A stretch of 64,000 nt of DNA from positions 4,092,001 to 4,156,000 of the forward strand of contig NC_010175.1 of assembly GCF_000018865.1 (NCBI RefSeq), in the 5' to 3' direction. Source of the stretch: Chloroflexus aurantiacus J-10-fl (lineage in GTDB: Bacteria; Chloroflexota; Chloroflexia; Chloroflexales; Chloroflexaceae). Made by a program: the position numbers and the translations under genes. This document shows, piece after piece, positions 47,301 to 55,155 of this stretch. Under the pieces are notes generated by a model, which saw only the letters and a program-made list of their open reading frames with translations, searched no databases and was not told where the DNA came from. Each line of letters begins with the position of its first letter. Position 1 is the stretch's first letter.

Positions 47301-48134
47301 TCGATCTTACTGGAAGGCGGACCTGTATTTGCGCCGGGCGACTCGATCACCCTGCGGAGCCGGGCCTACGATCCAGAAGACGGTTTTCTGAGTGGCTCAC
47401 GATTGCAGTGGCAAATTACCGGCCCGCTCAGTATTACCGGTGATGGCGGGCAGTTAACCCTGCTCAACCTGCCGCCCGGCCTCTACACGGCTCGCCTCCA
47501 GGCAACTGATAGCGATAGCGGTAGTGGTGAGGATACTATTCAATTCTCTGTTTCACCCAAACGGATCAGCGATGATAGTACTGCACCGGTTGTCGATGGT
47601 TTCTGTGAAGATGCTGCCTACAACGCCGATCCACACCCTGTATCACTCCGCTACAATGAAGGCACTCCCTCGGCAACAGCGGCGCAGGTGCGGTTTGTGC
47701 GCGTAGGAGCGTACCTGTATGCCTGCTTCAGCGGCCTACCGCTCAGCACAAGTGCCACGGAAGCAGCCATCTTGAAATTCGATCTCAACAACAGTGCCGA
47801 TGCACTGCAACAGGCGGACGACCTGATTATGCTGATCCAACGCGATGGCGTTGTCCGCAGTGGGCGTGGTAATGGCAGTGTGAACGATGTCTTCGACCCG
47901 ATCCCGCAGAGCGTGACCGGAGCGGTAAGTGCCGGTACCACCAGTTGGAGTGCGGAAATGCAGATAGCGGTTGACCGCTTTGGGGGTTGGGATCGATTTG
48001 TGCGCATGCTGGTTGCCCATGATACCCGATCAGCCTGGCCGCGGGGAAGCGTTGCCTACGAACCGCAGCGCTGGGGAGTGACAATGCTGGGAGAGGTGAA
48101 CTATCGGGTGAACCTGCCGTTGGTCGTCAAGTAA
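44355..48134 (+). CDS. Large secreted metzincin-type metalloprotease with beta-propeller and Ig-like domains
   Basis: 1259 residues. Signal peptide (LIYLILAISLISSSASLTFA). Residues about 110-370 hold at least five repeats of the VDDTHVYWI / SSHIYWAE / DNLNVYWQE type, suggesting a beta-propeller. A CARDB-like part (about 375-505, NYTNNEVSRTV) follows. The catalytic domain holds HEIAHAYGRGH at residues 659-669 (HEXXHXXGXXH zinc site) and the Met-turn LMSYA near residue 726. Ig/PKD-like domains (about 890-1080) come next, then a CBM9/DOMON-like end (VDGFCEDAAY). The last residues are VNLPLVVK, like other Chloroflexota secreted proteins. GGAGAA precedes the ATG. Confidence 0.88.
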   Translation: MKQLIYLILAISLISSSASLTFAQHTLPASHGVQGETGSVNGTLATIPDAWADDVYYFPLTLHNSVVFWPGSPPSCSPTLEFPDPCQISSRTANGAPSTSTARLLHNAGNTGPFIKSNLAVDDTHVYWIGSDFQIKRLPRSATTTTTPEVIGSTTYTTSTLRFEIDVDANYIFWIESNTASPISGRLFRMPKSGGAVQLMAERTISGFGAGYFEKLRADGSGGAYYVSTFFSSLFRTVPDGAGFTSTFLGIAGVASYALSSSHIYWAERLANLVIKRAPRSNPSAVETLANRGNTGTPTAPVIAVDNLNVYWQEVRGSTGPIFRLALSGGTPEQITDNQGAALALASNGRYLFWNNGTMYRLPVNASTWTLDLDVTGLEVVQIVQNPNNDVPLVSGKETFVRVFPRILSSSPSRATVDLWPNVLLYGTRGGTPLPDSPLEPVYYVGNARSVGSTIDRRDINSGVWFRLPASWADGTVQLRAVVNPRRVQTETNYTNNEVSRTVSFVRKAPICLDIKPVSTERGVTISAWPRDEGARRFIQSFFVRAEQLLPTHELRVFMRGGDPLRKPRWYLFESDPFGLSRTNADSGWMLFLLKLNTLFDSNLCSDGGRTLRTVMAQDFPDREVNGMNLEDTVLFFTFWNPNGNFAQNVPGGGVTLAHEIAHAYGRGHINCPVGTPDGVDGSYPHPTCQIGTPGPNEFLGFDSGLSRRFGQPPSLLLPETTGDLMSYAHHIPRPRWTSNYTWQGIFNQISNRSLAVADTGEDVSIAQSTVSFIVTGFISGTVAEMRESFQLPEPLLSQVTAQINASTVESSEYRIRAFNGTTLLADRPLRVAEADGDLAPGTSEPDLIGFFQRLDLTQRPTRIEIVQVGGSSIGGLNVSPNPPTVSITAPTAGSTVNRTLTVSWNASDPDGGVLHHMVRYSADNGTTWTVIAQGLTANTLNVDIASLPGGTARVQVITTDGLNTAIATSAAFSVARRTPEVSILLEGGPVFAPGDSITLRSRAYDPEDGFLSGSRLQWQITGPLSITGDGGQLTLLNLPPGLYTARLQATDSDSGSGEDTIQFSVSPKRISDDSTAPVVDGFCEDAAYNADPHPVSLRYNEGTPSATAAQVRFVRVGAYLYACFSGLPLSTSATEAAILKFDLNNSADALQQADDLIMLIQRDGVVRSGRGNGSVNDVFDPIPQSVTGAVSAGTTSWSAEMQIAVDRFGGWDRFVRMLVAHDTRSAWPRGSVAYEPQRWGVTMLGEVNYRVNLPLVVK

Positions 48135-48144
48135 AGGTATGCTC

Positions 48145-48176
48145 CAGGGGAGAGGTTCCGTCGTTCCTCTCCCCTG
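48145..48176 (+). terminator. Terminator-like hairpin after the metzincin gene
   Basis: Perfect 11-bp stem CAGGGGAGAGG / CCTCTCCCCTG with a 10-base loop; the T-run after it is poor. Confidence 0.5.
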
Positions 48177-48271
48177 CTGATGTCTTAGGGACGGACGGCA
48201 TGTCCGGGCTAACACAACCTCTGCCGCATTGGGACACTCCAGCGCGGGCAAGAGTGCGCCCGGAACCATCC

Positions 48272-48333
48272 CACCGGGTTGTGCGGGCTGAAGCCATCCC
48301 TCACGACGTAAAAGCCCCGGTGGGGCTGGATAA
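48272..48333. repeat. Dispersed repeat family C, copy 1
   Basis: CCACCGGGTTGTGCGGGCTG then AAGCCATCCCTCACGACGTA and GCCCCGGTGGGGCTGG. The second copy at 49140-49198 has the same order. It lies in a 583-bp gap (48135-48717) that otherwise shows no gene. Confidence 0.75.
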
Positions 48334-48717
48334 GAGTGCGTTCAGGTTCGTTCCATGGCTGGAGTTTAACAATCGTTGGCCTCTTCTTAGTGGATTTGTC
48401 TTACCTCATCCTGGTCTGGTTGGCTTGAGTCTATTGATTGCCTTCACCGCAATCGTATGGTATCAAGAACAAGAGCTTTTGGAAGAAGCGGAATGCACGA
48501 TTCACAGCCCGTGATGTGACCAGGCACTGCGGAATCTGAGCCGCACACATCGTCATAGGCGATCACGGAGCCTGACATCACCTGTAGCTGACTGGCGGTA
48601 ATCGGGGTGTTTTTGATAAGTTGTCTCACTCGCTGGCTATACCGGTCTATGACACCTGTACCATTTATCCGCCAGCAGCTAATGCCTGGCGTTAGGCCCA
48701 TGAAAGAGAGTATGCCT

Positions 48718-49047
48718 ATGAATAGTGAATATGTCGAGCGTTTCGAGTCACCTGACGGCAGCTTCGCGATTGAAGTAATGTCGGAAGAGGTGCGCATGTC
48801 GCACTGGATTAACTCTTTTCGTATTGTCAAGAACGGCAGCGGAGTCGTTGTCTGGGAGCCGGCCAGGAGCTGGTCTTTAGAATCTCACACGTGGCTCAAT
48901 GGAAATGAGGTGGAGTTGGTGTTGCGCAAATACCCAGACAGTCCGTACTTAACGGTTCGTATAGATTGCATCGGGCGTACTGCTCAGTTTAATAATGCCG
49001 TCTTCCCGTTGGCTACTTTAGAGACTGTTATGAACCTTGAAACCTGA
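48718..49047 (+). CDS. Small hypothetical protein
   Basis: 109 residues from the ATG at 48718 (GAGAG 7 nt upstream); ATGs at 48700 and 48712 are also in frame. Soluble, beta-rich composition with several Trp (MSHWINSFRIVKNGSGVVVWEP, HTWLNGNEVELVLRKY). I do not recognise the family. Its small size and acidic character resemble immunity-type proteins, but nothing nearby supports that. It lies between two copies of repeat C. Confidence 0.6.
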   Translation: MNSEYVERFESPDGSFAIEVMSEEVRMSHWINSFRIVKNGSGVVVWEPARSWSLESHTWLNGNEVELVLRKYPDSPYLTVRIDCIGRTAQFNNAVFPLATLETVMNLET

Positions 49048-49139
49048 AAGGGACAAGTCAACAAGATGGCAAAGGCAACGACGTGCAACCTGACCAGCGT
49101 CGCCGCCAGGCGTTCGTTATCGCCGTCGGCTTTGGCAAC

Positions 49140-49198
49140 CCACCGGCTGGTGTGGGCTGAAGCCCTCCCTCACGACGTGGCAGCCCCGCCAGGGCTAG
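49140..49198. repeat. Dispersed repeat family C, copy 2
   Basis: CCACCGGCTGGTGTGGGCTG, AAGCCCTCCCTCACGACGTG, GCCCCGCCAGGGCTAG; about 80% identical by eye to the copy at 48272, with paired changes in the CCGG/GGGC arms. Confidence 0.75.
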
Positions 49199-49297
49199 AG
49201 GCCCCCACACTCCGCCGGCAGGCCAGCCCACCGGGGCTGGTGTGGCTTGAGGCAGGGTTTTAACCCGCCGGAGCAGCACCGGCCAGGAACGACTGCC

Positions 49298-50611
49298 TCA
49301 TCGTGCCAGTGTCGCCAGCGCCGCCTGCAACTGATCAGAGAGATTGAGGGGACTGCCGTCCAGGCGAATGATAACCTGCGCCCCAGCCTGCTGGGCGATG
49401 GTGGCATCCTCGTCATCGTTGATCAACGCAATCAGCGTGGAATTGTGATTCACTTGTTGCCAGATCTGAATTGGTGTGGATCGCTGAAACTCAGCAACAA
49501 TAAGCGCCGGATGGGGATTGTGAGCGAGTAATCCCTGGGCTGCGATCTCGTTATCGGCAATGAGCAGGCGATAGCCACGTACATTGAGCGTAGCAATAAT
49601 TGCTGCGCGCACAATGTCATTATGACAGACGATAAGCGCTTCGGGTGATGAACCACTGCGGCGGTCGTTGAGAGAGGGGGGGATTGCATCATCACTGCGC
49701 CGATCTATCTTATACGCACTGCCGGCAATCTGCTTGGCCGCCTGCTTCAATTCCGCCGCAACCCGCCCTATTTCGTCATAATTGCGAAAGCTGCGTGTGT
49801 AGGTCGTTACCACTGCGATAGAAAGGCTAATAATTCCAAACTGACGCACAATACCGTAGCGATCTGTGGCAACCAGATAGCCCCGTTGGAGATCTGCCTC
49901 GTCGTACAGGGTACGAACACGCTGGTCAAAGACCTGGATAATACGCTTGCACAACGTCTCAGGGTCAGCACCGAAGTGAATCACCACAAAATCGTCGCCA
50001 CCGATATGACCGATAAAGTCTCCCGAAGGGCACTGTTCCTGTAAGACACTGGCCACGAGGTGTAGCGCCTTGTCGCCACGTGCAAACCCATAAACATCAT
50101 TGAACGCTTTGAAATTATCGAGATCGATATACAGCAGGGCAAATTTAGCCCCTTGCTGGAGTTGACGATTGATCTCGGCCTGAATGGAGACATTGCCGGG
50201 TAAGCCGGTGAGCGGATTCCGGGCCGGTAATTGCGATGCTCGTCGCAATTGTGAGCGTACACGGGCCAGCAATACTTCGCGTTCATAAGGTTTGACAATA
50301 TAGTCATCGGCACCGGTCTCCAATCCTTCAACAATGCGCGACGACTCGCCAAGTGCGGTGAGGATGAGCATCGGCAGGTGTGACGTGCGGGTGTCGTTAC
50401 GCAGTTGGCGGATTGCCTCCAGGCCATCCATCAACGGCATGAGCAGATCAACCAGGATCAAATCCGGTGGCTGTTCCTGGGCGCGTTCCACCAGGAGGTG
50501 GCCATTAGGTACCAGTTCTACCTCGTACCCTTCGCTTACTAGAATTTCCCGCAGGAGCATGCCCACATCTGGTTCATCTTCGGCAACGAGAATGCGAGCC
50601 GGTGCTGTCAT
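49298..50611 (-). CDS. REC-GGDEF protein with a second degenerate receiver
   Basis: 437 residues. The first receiver (about 5-125) is intact: ILVAEDEPDVG, LILVDLLMPLMDG, IVKPY. The GGDEF domain (about 130-300) has NPLTGLPGN, LYIDLDNFKAFNDVYGF and active-site loop IGGDDF, so diguanylate cyclase activity is plausible. The last 120 residues (ALIVCHNDIVRAAIIATLNVRGYRL) look like another receiver lacking the acceptor Asp. ATG at 50611 with GGAG upstream. Confidence 0.9.
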   Translation of the reverse strand: MTAPARILVAEDEPDVGMLLREILVSEGYEVELVPNGHLLVERAQEQPPDLILVDLLMPLMDGLEAIRQLRNDTRTSHLPMLILTALGESSRIVEGLETGADDYIVKPYEREVLLARVRSQLRRASQLPARNPLTGLPGNVSIQAEINRQLQQGAKFALLYIDLDNFKAFNDVYGFARGDKALHLVASVLQEQCPSGDFIGHIGGDDFVVIHFGADPETLCKRIIQVFDQRVRTLYDEADLQRGYLVATDRYGIVRQFGIISLSIAVVTTYTRSFRNYDEIGRVAAELKQAAKQIAGSAYKIDRRSDDAIPPSLNDRRSGSSPEALIVCHNDIVRAAIIATLNVRGYRLLIADNEIAAQGLLAHNPHPALIVAEFQRSTPIQIWQQVNHNSTLIALINDDEDATIAQQAGAQVIIRLDGSPLNLSDQLQAALATLAR

Positions 50612-50781
50612 GTCACGCTCCTACCGCATTATATGAATCATATGAGCAGATGCCCAATGAAAGCGAAATCTTTCTGATGACTATAGGATACCACACACAC
50701 TGGTGATCCGTGAAGGTGACGTTGATCCTAAAATTGTATACCGTCTTGACTTAAAAAGGGTCTTTCAAAATCAGAAATGTA

Positions 50782-50823
50782 TGCTATAATTACTATCTTG
50801 CGTGGCATATCTTTGCCACGAAG
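50782..50823 (+). promoter_or_regulatory. Extended -10 promoter and 5' stem-loop of the DEAD-box helicase gene
   Basis: TGC-TATAAT (50782-50790). About 7 bases downstream the transcript would start with CTT-G-CGTGGC (50797-50806), complementary to GCCACG-AAG (50815-50823). The mRNA would therefore begin with a hairpin at its very 5' end, followed by about 28 nt to the ATG at 50851. Confidence 0.6.
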
Positions 50824-50850
50824 TAATCTGGATATGTGAAACGGAATACC

Positions 50851-52509
50851 ATGACGACTTTTGCTGAGTTGGGCCTGAGTGATGCGCTGGTGAGCACATT
50901 GAGCGGGCTTGGCTACGACGAACCAACACCCATTCAGGCCCAGGCTATTCCATTGTTACTTGCCGGTCGCGACGTGATCGCTCAGGCCCAGACCGGCACC
51001 GGGAAGACGGCAGCATTTGCGTTGCCGATGATTGAACGTGTCACCGACGCGCTGGTGGTGCAGGCGCTTGTCCTGGCCCCTACCCGCGAGCTGGCCGTCC
51101 AGGTGGCAGAGGCGATCCATCGCTATGGTCGCCACCGTTCGTTGCGCGTGTTACCGATTTATGGCGGCCAGCCTATCGAGCGCCAGTTGCGCGGGCTGGC
51201 TCAGGGGACGCAGGTCGTGGTCGGGACTCCAGGTCGGGTGCTCGATCATCTGAAGCGTGGCAGTCTGCGCTTTGATCACCTGCGCATGGTGGTGCTTGAC
51301 GAAGCCGATGAGATGCTCGATATGGGCTTCGCCGAGGAGTTGGAGGCGATTTTGCAGTTGACGCCAACGGAACGGCAGACCGCTCTCTTCTCGGCGACGT
51401 TGCCGCCGGCAGTGCAAAACCTGACCCTGCGTTATACCCGCCAGCCGGTGCGGGTGAGCATTGCTGCCGAGCAATTAACGACCCCGCGTATCCGGCAAAC
51501 CTACTACGAAGTGCTGGCCCGCGACAAGCTCGATGCTCTCTGCCGGGTGCTCGACGCCGAGATGCCTCAGTTGGCGATTGTGTTCTGCCGAACACGCCAG
51601 GAGGCCGATGATATTGGTGAACGGCTGCAAGGCCGGGGCTACGCTGCCGAGTCGCTGCACGGCGACTTAAGCCAGGCCGCCCGTGATCGGGTGATGCGGC
51701 GTTTCCGCGAAGGGCAACTTGACGTGTTGGTGGCAACCGATGTTGCGGCCCGCGGCCTTGACATCGCCGAGGTGAGTCACGTTATCAACTACGATGTGCC
51801 TACCGACCCCGAAAGCTACGTACACCGGATTGGTCGTACCGGACGGGCCGGGCGTGAAGGGGTGGCGATCACCTTTATCACCCCACGCGAACGCCGCATG
51901 TTGCAGATCATCGAGCGGGTGACACGCACCCGGATCGAGCGCTGCCAGATGCCGACGCTGGCCGATGTAGCGGCCCGCCGTCGTTCGGCGCTGGTCGATC
52001 AATTGCGGACGGCGATGGCCGATCCTGCGCTTGCCGGCTACACCACCCTGGTCGACGAACTGGCTGGCACAGGTGATCTGCGCACGGTAGCTGCCGCTGC
52101 GTTGAAATTGCTCTTGAACGAAGATCAGACCGATCAGGTGGATACGATTACCCGGCTCGACCCACCGCCTGCTGAGCGTCCGCAGCGCGAACGCTCGGAA
52201 CGATCTGCGCGTTCGCCACGCACCAAAGCCGACACACGCAGCGAGCGTGTTGAGCGGACGATGGTGCGCTTGCAGATCAACCTTGGTCGCAACGATCAGA
52301 TTCGCCCTGCTGACATCGTCGGCGCCATTGCAAACGAGTCCGGTTTGCCCGGACGCAGCATCGGCGAGATCGAAATTCGGGCACGGACAAGCGTCGTCGA
52401 AGTACCGCGTCGGGCAGCCCAACAGGTGCTCCAGGCGCTTAATCGGACAACGTTGCGCGGTCAGCGTGTCCGGGCTGTGCTCCTGGCAGAGGCGGCAGTG
52501 GCAGCCTGA
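50851..52509 (+). CDS. DEAD-box RNA helicase with DbpA-type RNA-binding domain
   Basis: 552 residues. Q motif (FAELGLSDALV...YDEPTPIQ), AQTGTGKT, PTRELA, VLDEADEMLDMGF, SAT, and HRIGRTGRAGREG are all present. The C-terminal part (about 465-545) holds MVRLQINLGRNDQIRPADIV...IGEIEIRARTSVVEV, the DbpA/RRM-like domain used by CsdA/DeaD helicases. Roles in ribosome assembly or RNA turnover are expected. The ATG at 50851 is chosen over a GTG at 50836. Confidence 0.93.
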   Translation: MTTFAELGLSDALVSTLSGLGYDEPTPIQAQAIPLLLAGRDVIAQAQTGTGKTAAFALPMIERVTDALVVQALVLAPTRELAVQVAEAIHRYGRHRSLRVLPIYGGQPIERQLRGLAQGTQVVVGTPGRVLDHLKRGSLRFDHLRMVVLDEADEMLDMGFAEELEAILQLTPTERQTALFSATLPPAVQNLTLRYTRQPVRVSIAAEQLTTPRIRQTYYEVLARDKLDALCRVLDAEMPQLAIVFCRTRQEADDIGERLQGRGYAAESLHGDLSQAARDRVMRRFREGQLDVLVATDVAARGLDIAEVSHVINYDVPTDPESYVHRIGRTGRAGREGVAITFITPRERRMLQIIERVTRTRIERCQMPTLADVAARRRSALVDQLRTAMADPALAGYTTLVDELAGTGDLRTVAAAALKLLLNEDQTDQVDTITRLDPPPAERPQRERSERSARSPRTKADTRSERVERTMVRLQINLGRNDQIRPADIVGAIANESGLPGRSIGEIEIRARTSVVEVPRRAAQQVLQALNRTTLRGQRVRAVLLAEAAVAA

Positions 52510-52614
52510 ACGGCTGGCTATGATGGGGGGGATTGACCAGCTTCAATCCACGTCCATCATCCAAACGCTCTAGCATTGCCATCGCCTCTACCACGGCTCT
52601 GCCAAATTGCAGAG

Positions 52615-52640
52615 AGAAGCGGGCGCTTGCCCGCTTCTTT
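52615..52640 (+). terminator. Intrinsic terminator between helicase gene and ruvB
   Basis: Perfect 10-bp stem AGAAGCGGGC / GCCCGCTTCT with tetraloop GCTT, then TTCCTTTC. Confidence 0.75.
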
Positions 52641-52661
52641 CCTTTCAGCCTCGCCGGGCTA

Positions 52662-52670
52662 TGCTATAAT
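52662..52670 (+). promoter_or_regulatory. Extended -10 promoter of ruvB
   Basis: TGC-TATAAT. The predicted start near 52677 leaves only about 4 nt before the ATG at 52681, which argues for the later start at 52720. Confidence 0.55.
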
Positions 52671-52719
52671 CAGTGGCGAGATGCGTACACCTGTGCGAAC
52701 AATGATGGAAAGGATGGGC

Positions 52720-53772
52720 ATGAGCGCCGAGCGGCTGGTCAATCCACATTCAGATAGCGACGACCAACAGGTTGAAAAGAGCCTTCGTCCCCGCACCCTC
52801 AGCGAGTTTATCGGCCAGGAGAAGGTTGTCGAGCAACTGCGGATTGCCATCGCCGCGGCTCGTGGGCGGAATGAGTCGCTCGATCACACCCTCTTTTATG
52901 GCCCACCGGGGTTGGGCAAAACATCGCTGGCGAACGTGGTGGCCAACGAAATGGGTGCCAAAATCAAGATTACCAGTGGGCCGGCAATTGAACGGGCCGG
53001 CGATCTGGCTGCTATCCTGACCAATCTCCAGGCCAATGATGTATTGTTTATCGATGAGGTGCATCGCCTGAATCGGGCCGTTGAAGAGGTGCTGTACCCG
53101 GCGATGGAAGATTTTGCGCTCGATCTGGTGGTTGGCAAAGGTCCCGGTGCCCGTAGCTTGCGCCTTAACCTGCCCCGCTTTACCGTGATCGGGGCCACCA
53201 CTCGTTTGGCGTTACTCACCTCACCCCTGCGCGACCGTTTCGTCGCCGTGCATCGGCTGGTCTTCTATTCTGATGACGCGATGACCGAAATTGTCAGCCG
53301 TTCAGCGCGCATTCTTGGCGTTCCTATCAGCCCCGAAGGTGCCCGCGAAATTGGTCGTCGCGCCAGAGGGACACCACGGATTGCGAACCGGATTTTGCGC
53401 CGGGTGCGCGATTATGCTCAGGTTGTGGCCGACGGCGCGATCACGCTTCAGGTGGCGCGGGATGCGCTGGCCCAGCTTGAGATCGACGAATTGGGCCTTG
53501 ATGAGAATGACCGTCGTCTGCTCCGGGCAATCATTGAACTGTTCAACGGTGGCCCGGTCGGTCTCAGTACCCTCGCCGCAGCCCTGGCCGAAGAGGTTGA
53601 TGCTATCGAAGACGTGTACGAACCATTTTTGCTGCAACTCGGTTTCTTGCAGCGCACCCCACGAGGGCGGATTGCAACCCGGCGGGCTTACGAACATCTT
53701 GGCCTGCCCTACCCCGAACGCACCCTACCGGCTGATGACGAGAGTGGACCGCAACAGGCAACACTATTTTAA
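52720..53772 (+). CDS. ruvB: Holliday junction branch-migration helicase RuvB
   Basis: 350 residues, normal for the family. [19 protein letters not shown], Walker [20 protein letters not shown], Walker [16 protein letters not shown], sensor GATTRLALL, and the C-terminal winged helix ([31 protein letters not shown]-like). The ATG at 52720 follows GAAAGG by 6 nt. Several upstream in-frame ATGs exist but fall at or before the promoter. ruvA and ruvC are not in the window. Confidence 0.95.
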   Translation: MSAERLVNPHSDSDDQQVEKSLRPRTLSEFIGQEKVVEQLRIAIAAARGRNESLDHTLFYGPPGLGKTSLANVVANEMGAKIKITSGPAIERAGDLAAILTNLQANDVLFIDEVHRLNRAVEEVLYPAMEDFALDLVVGKGPGARSLRLNLPRFTVIGATTRLALLTSPLRDRFVAVHRLVFYSDDAMTEIVSRSARILGVPISPEGAREIGRRARGTPRIANRILRRVRDYAQVVADGAITLQVARDALAQLEIDELGLDENDRRLLRAIIELFNGGPVGLSTLAAALAEEVDAIEDVYEPFLLQLGFLQRTPRGRIATRRAYEHLGLPYPERTLPADDESGPQQATLF

Positions 53773-53774
53773 CT

Positions 53775-54554
53775 ATGCCGCACCATCCCTTGCTTTCGAT
53801 TGCCATCATTGCCCGTGATGAAGAGCGTCATCTTGCCGGTTGTCTGCGCAGCATCGCCGGCCTGAGCGATGATGTGGTCGTTATCGTGGATGCCCAGACT
53901 CGTGACGCTACCGCAGCGATTGCTACAGATCACGGTTGCCGGGTGTTGATTGAGCCGTGGCGTGGCTTTAGTGCCCAACGAAACCTCGCGCTGCGCCGGT
54001 GTCGAGGCGATTGGGTACTCTTCATTGATGCAGATGAGCGCCTGACGCCGGAACTATTCATCGAACTTGCCACATGGAAGCAGACAACCCCTCCGCCCGA
54101 CCTTGCCGGCTACCGGATTCCCCGCTACAACCTGTTTTTTGGTCGGCGTCTGCGTGGTGGTGGCTGGTACCCGGATTTTCAGCTTCGCCTGCTGCGGCGC
54201 AATGCGGCTCATTACGATGAGCAGGTCGCAGTACACGAAGTGGCAACGCTGAATGGCACCGTCGGGACACTGCGCGGGCATCTGCTCCATCTCAACATCG
54301 AACGGCTTGATGAATTGTGGCAAAAACAGGCCCGCTACGCGCTCGCCGAGGCAATGACGCTGTATCGGCATGGTAGACGGATGCGGCTGCGTAATCTGAT
54401 CGGTGCGCCGGCGCGTGAGTTTTGGCGCCGCTACGTTCAGCTCGGCGGTTGGCGGGATGCCTGGCTGGGGCTGTTTCTCTGCGCCACTCTGGCCTGGCAC
54501 GAAGTGGTGAAGTTTTGTATGCTGTACGGATTACGGCATATGTCACGACCGTGA
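53775..54554 (+). CDS. Family 2 glycosyltransferase (WaaE/KdtX-like)
   Basis: 259 residues. LSIAIIARDEERHLAGCLRSI at the N-terminus is the GT2 nucleotide-sugar site, FIDADERLTPEL carries the DxD-type metal motif, and FQLRLLRRNAAHYDEQVAVHE matches LPS core-type transferases. The C-terminus has two hydrophobic stretches. It begins 2 bp after ruvB. Target glycan unknown. Confidence 0.9.
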   Translation: MPHHPLLSIAIIARDEERHLAGCLRSIAGLSDDVVVIVDAQTRDATAAIATDHGCRVLIEPWRGFSAQRNLALRRCRGDWVLFIDADERLTPELFIELATWKQTTPPPDLAGYRIPRYNLFFGRRLRGGGWYPDFQLRLLRRNAAHYDEQVAVHEVATLNGTVGTLRGHLLHLNIERLDELWQKQARYALAEAMTLYRHGRRMRLRNLIGAPAREFWRRYVQLGGWRDAWLGLFLCATLAWHEVVKFCMLYGLRHMSRP

Positions 54555-54645
54555 CCTTGGACTCACTGCCTAACAATTCCAGCACACCACCTGTCGCCAT
54601 TTCTCGCTCTTCTTAAAACAACTTTTACCCCGTGAAGGTGACTTG

Positions 54646-54654
54646 TGGTATGAT
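54646..54654 (+). promoter_or_regulatory. Extended -10 promoter of the small ORF
   Basis: TGG-TATGAT; the transcript would start around 54661, directly at the AGGAG ribosome site. Confidence 0.45.
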
Positions 54655-54675
54655 TAGTTAAGGAGTCAAACCCCG

Positions 54676-54813
54676 GTGGCGCCCGGACGTTATCCCGTTG
54701 TTGTCGAACAGTTACCCTGGAATGATGAACGTCAAACTTGTAGAGGTCATGATCCGCTAGCCGACTATCATCTCGATGCTACGCCTGAACGATGTACTGC
54801 TGGACGCCCGTAG
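54676..54813 (+). CDS. Candidate 45-residue small protein
   Basis: GTG start with AAGGAG 9 nt upstream and a promoter just before it. The product begins MAPGRYPVVVEQLPWNDERQ and has a protein-like composition (Trp, Cys, mixed charge). The last codons (CGC CCG TAG) fall inside a GTAGGGGC hairpin repeat, so the original gene may have been longer and cut by the repeat. Function unknown. Confidence 0.35.
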   Translation: MAPGRYPVVVEQLPWNDERQTCRGHDPLADYHLDATPERCTAGRP

Positions 54814-54841
54814 GGGCAACGCATGCGTCGCCCCTACGGCC
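54808..54841. repeat. GTAGGGGC hairpin repeat
   Basis: CGTAGGGGCAACGCATGCGT followed by CGCCCCTACG; outer arms GTAGGGGC/GCCCCTAC with an inner palindrome centred on GCATGC. Confidence 0.75.
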
Positions 54842-55155
54842 ACTAGCGACTTGCCGGTGGTAGACCTGGTAGCGCTTCAGCACAAGGATCACATCTGAAC
54901 AGTGCATGTTGTTGAGCAAGAGTTGGTATGACACAGGTAAGATAAGAGGACACTCACCATTCGCTGTTCGGTTGTGCAGGAACTGTAATCCGAACTGACG
55001 TCTGAACCAGGTGCTTGCTATCGGCACGGGGCCGGTCTGACTGACCAGGCAGAACATCTGGCTCAGGTTGGAGCCGGTACCACTCCTGCGACGAAGCCAC
55101 GGAGGAGTTAGCGATTCGCAAAGCCTATTTCTCGCCGAAAAGAGAGATGCTCAAG

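Larger units (their letters stand above)
54555..55155. other. Region with small ORF, hairpin repeat and leader of mmuM
   Basis: About 600 bp. It holds the promoter and small ORF listed separately (54646-54813) and a GTAGGGGC hairpin. A structured-looking stretch of about 150 bp precedes mmuM, including ACTCCT...AGGAGT arms (55082-55108) that could fold near the start of the gene. No known riboswitch consensus could be confirmed. Confidence 0.5.

Noticed and set aside
54779-55057. 92-codon minus-strand frame upstream of mmuM
   Set aside because: Starts without a ribosome site and includes the hairpin repeat; no recognisable family, though a decayed gene cannot be excluded.
54990-55150. Cobalamin or SAM riboswitch before mmuM
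   Set aside because: GGAGCCGGTACC and GAAGCCACGG resemble parts of a cobalamin element, but the B12 box and the pairing order do not fit; SAM-I landmarks are absent.
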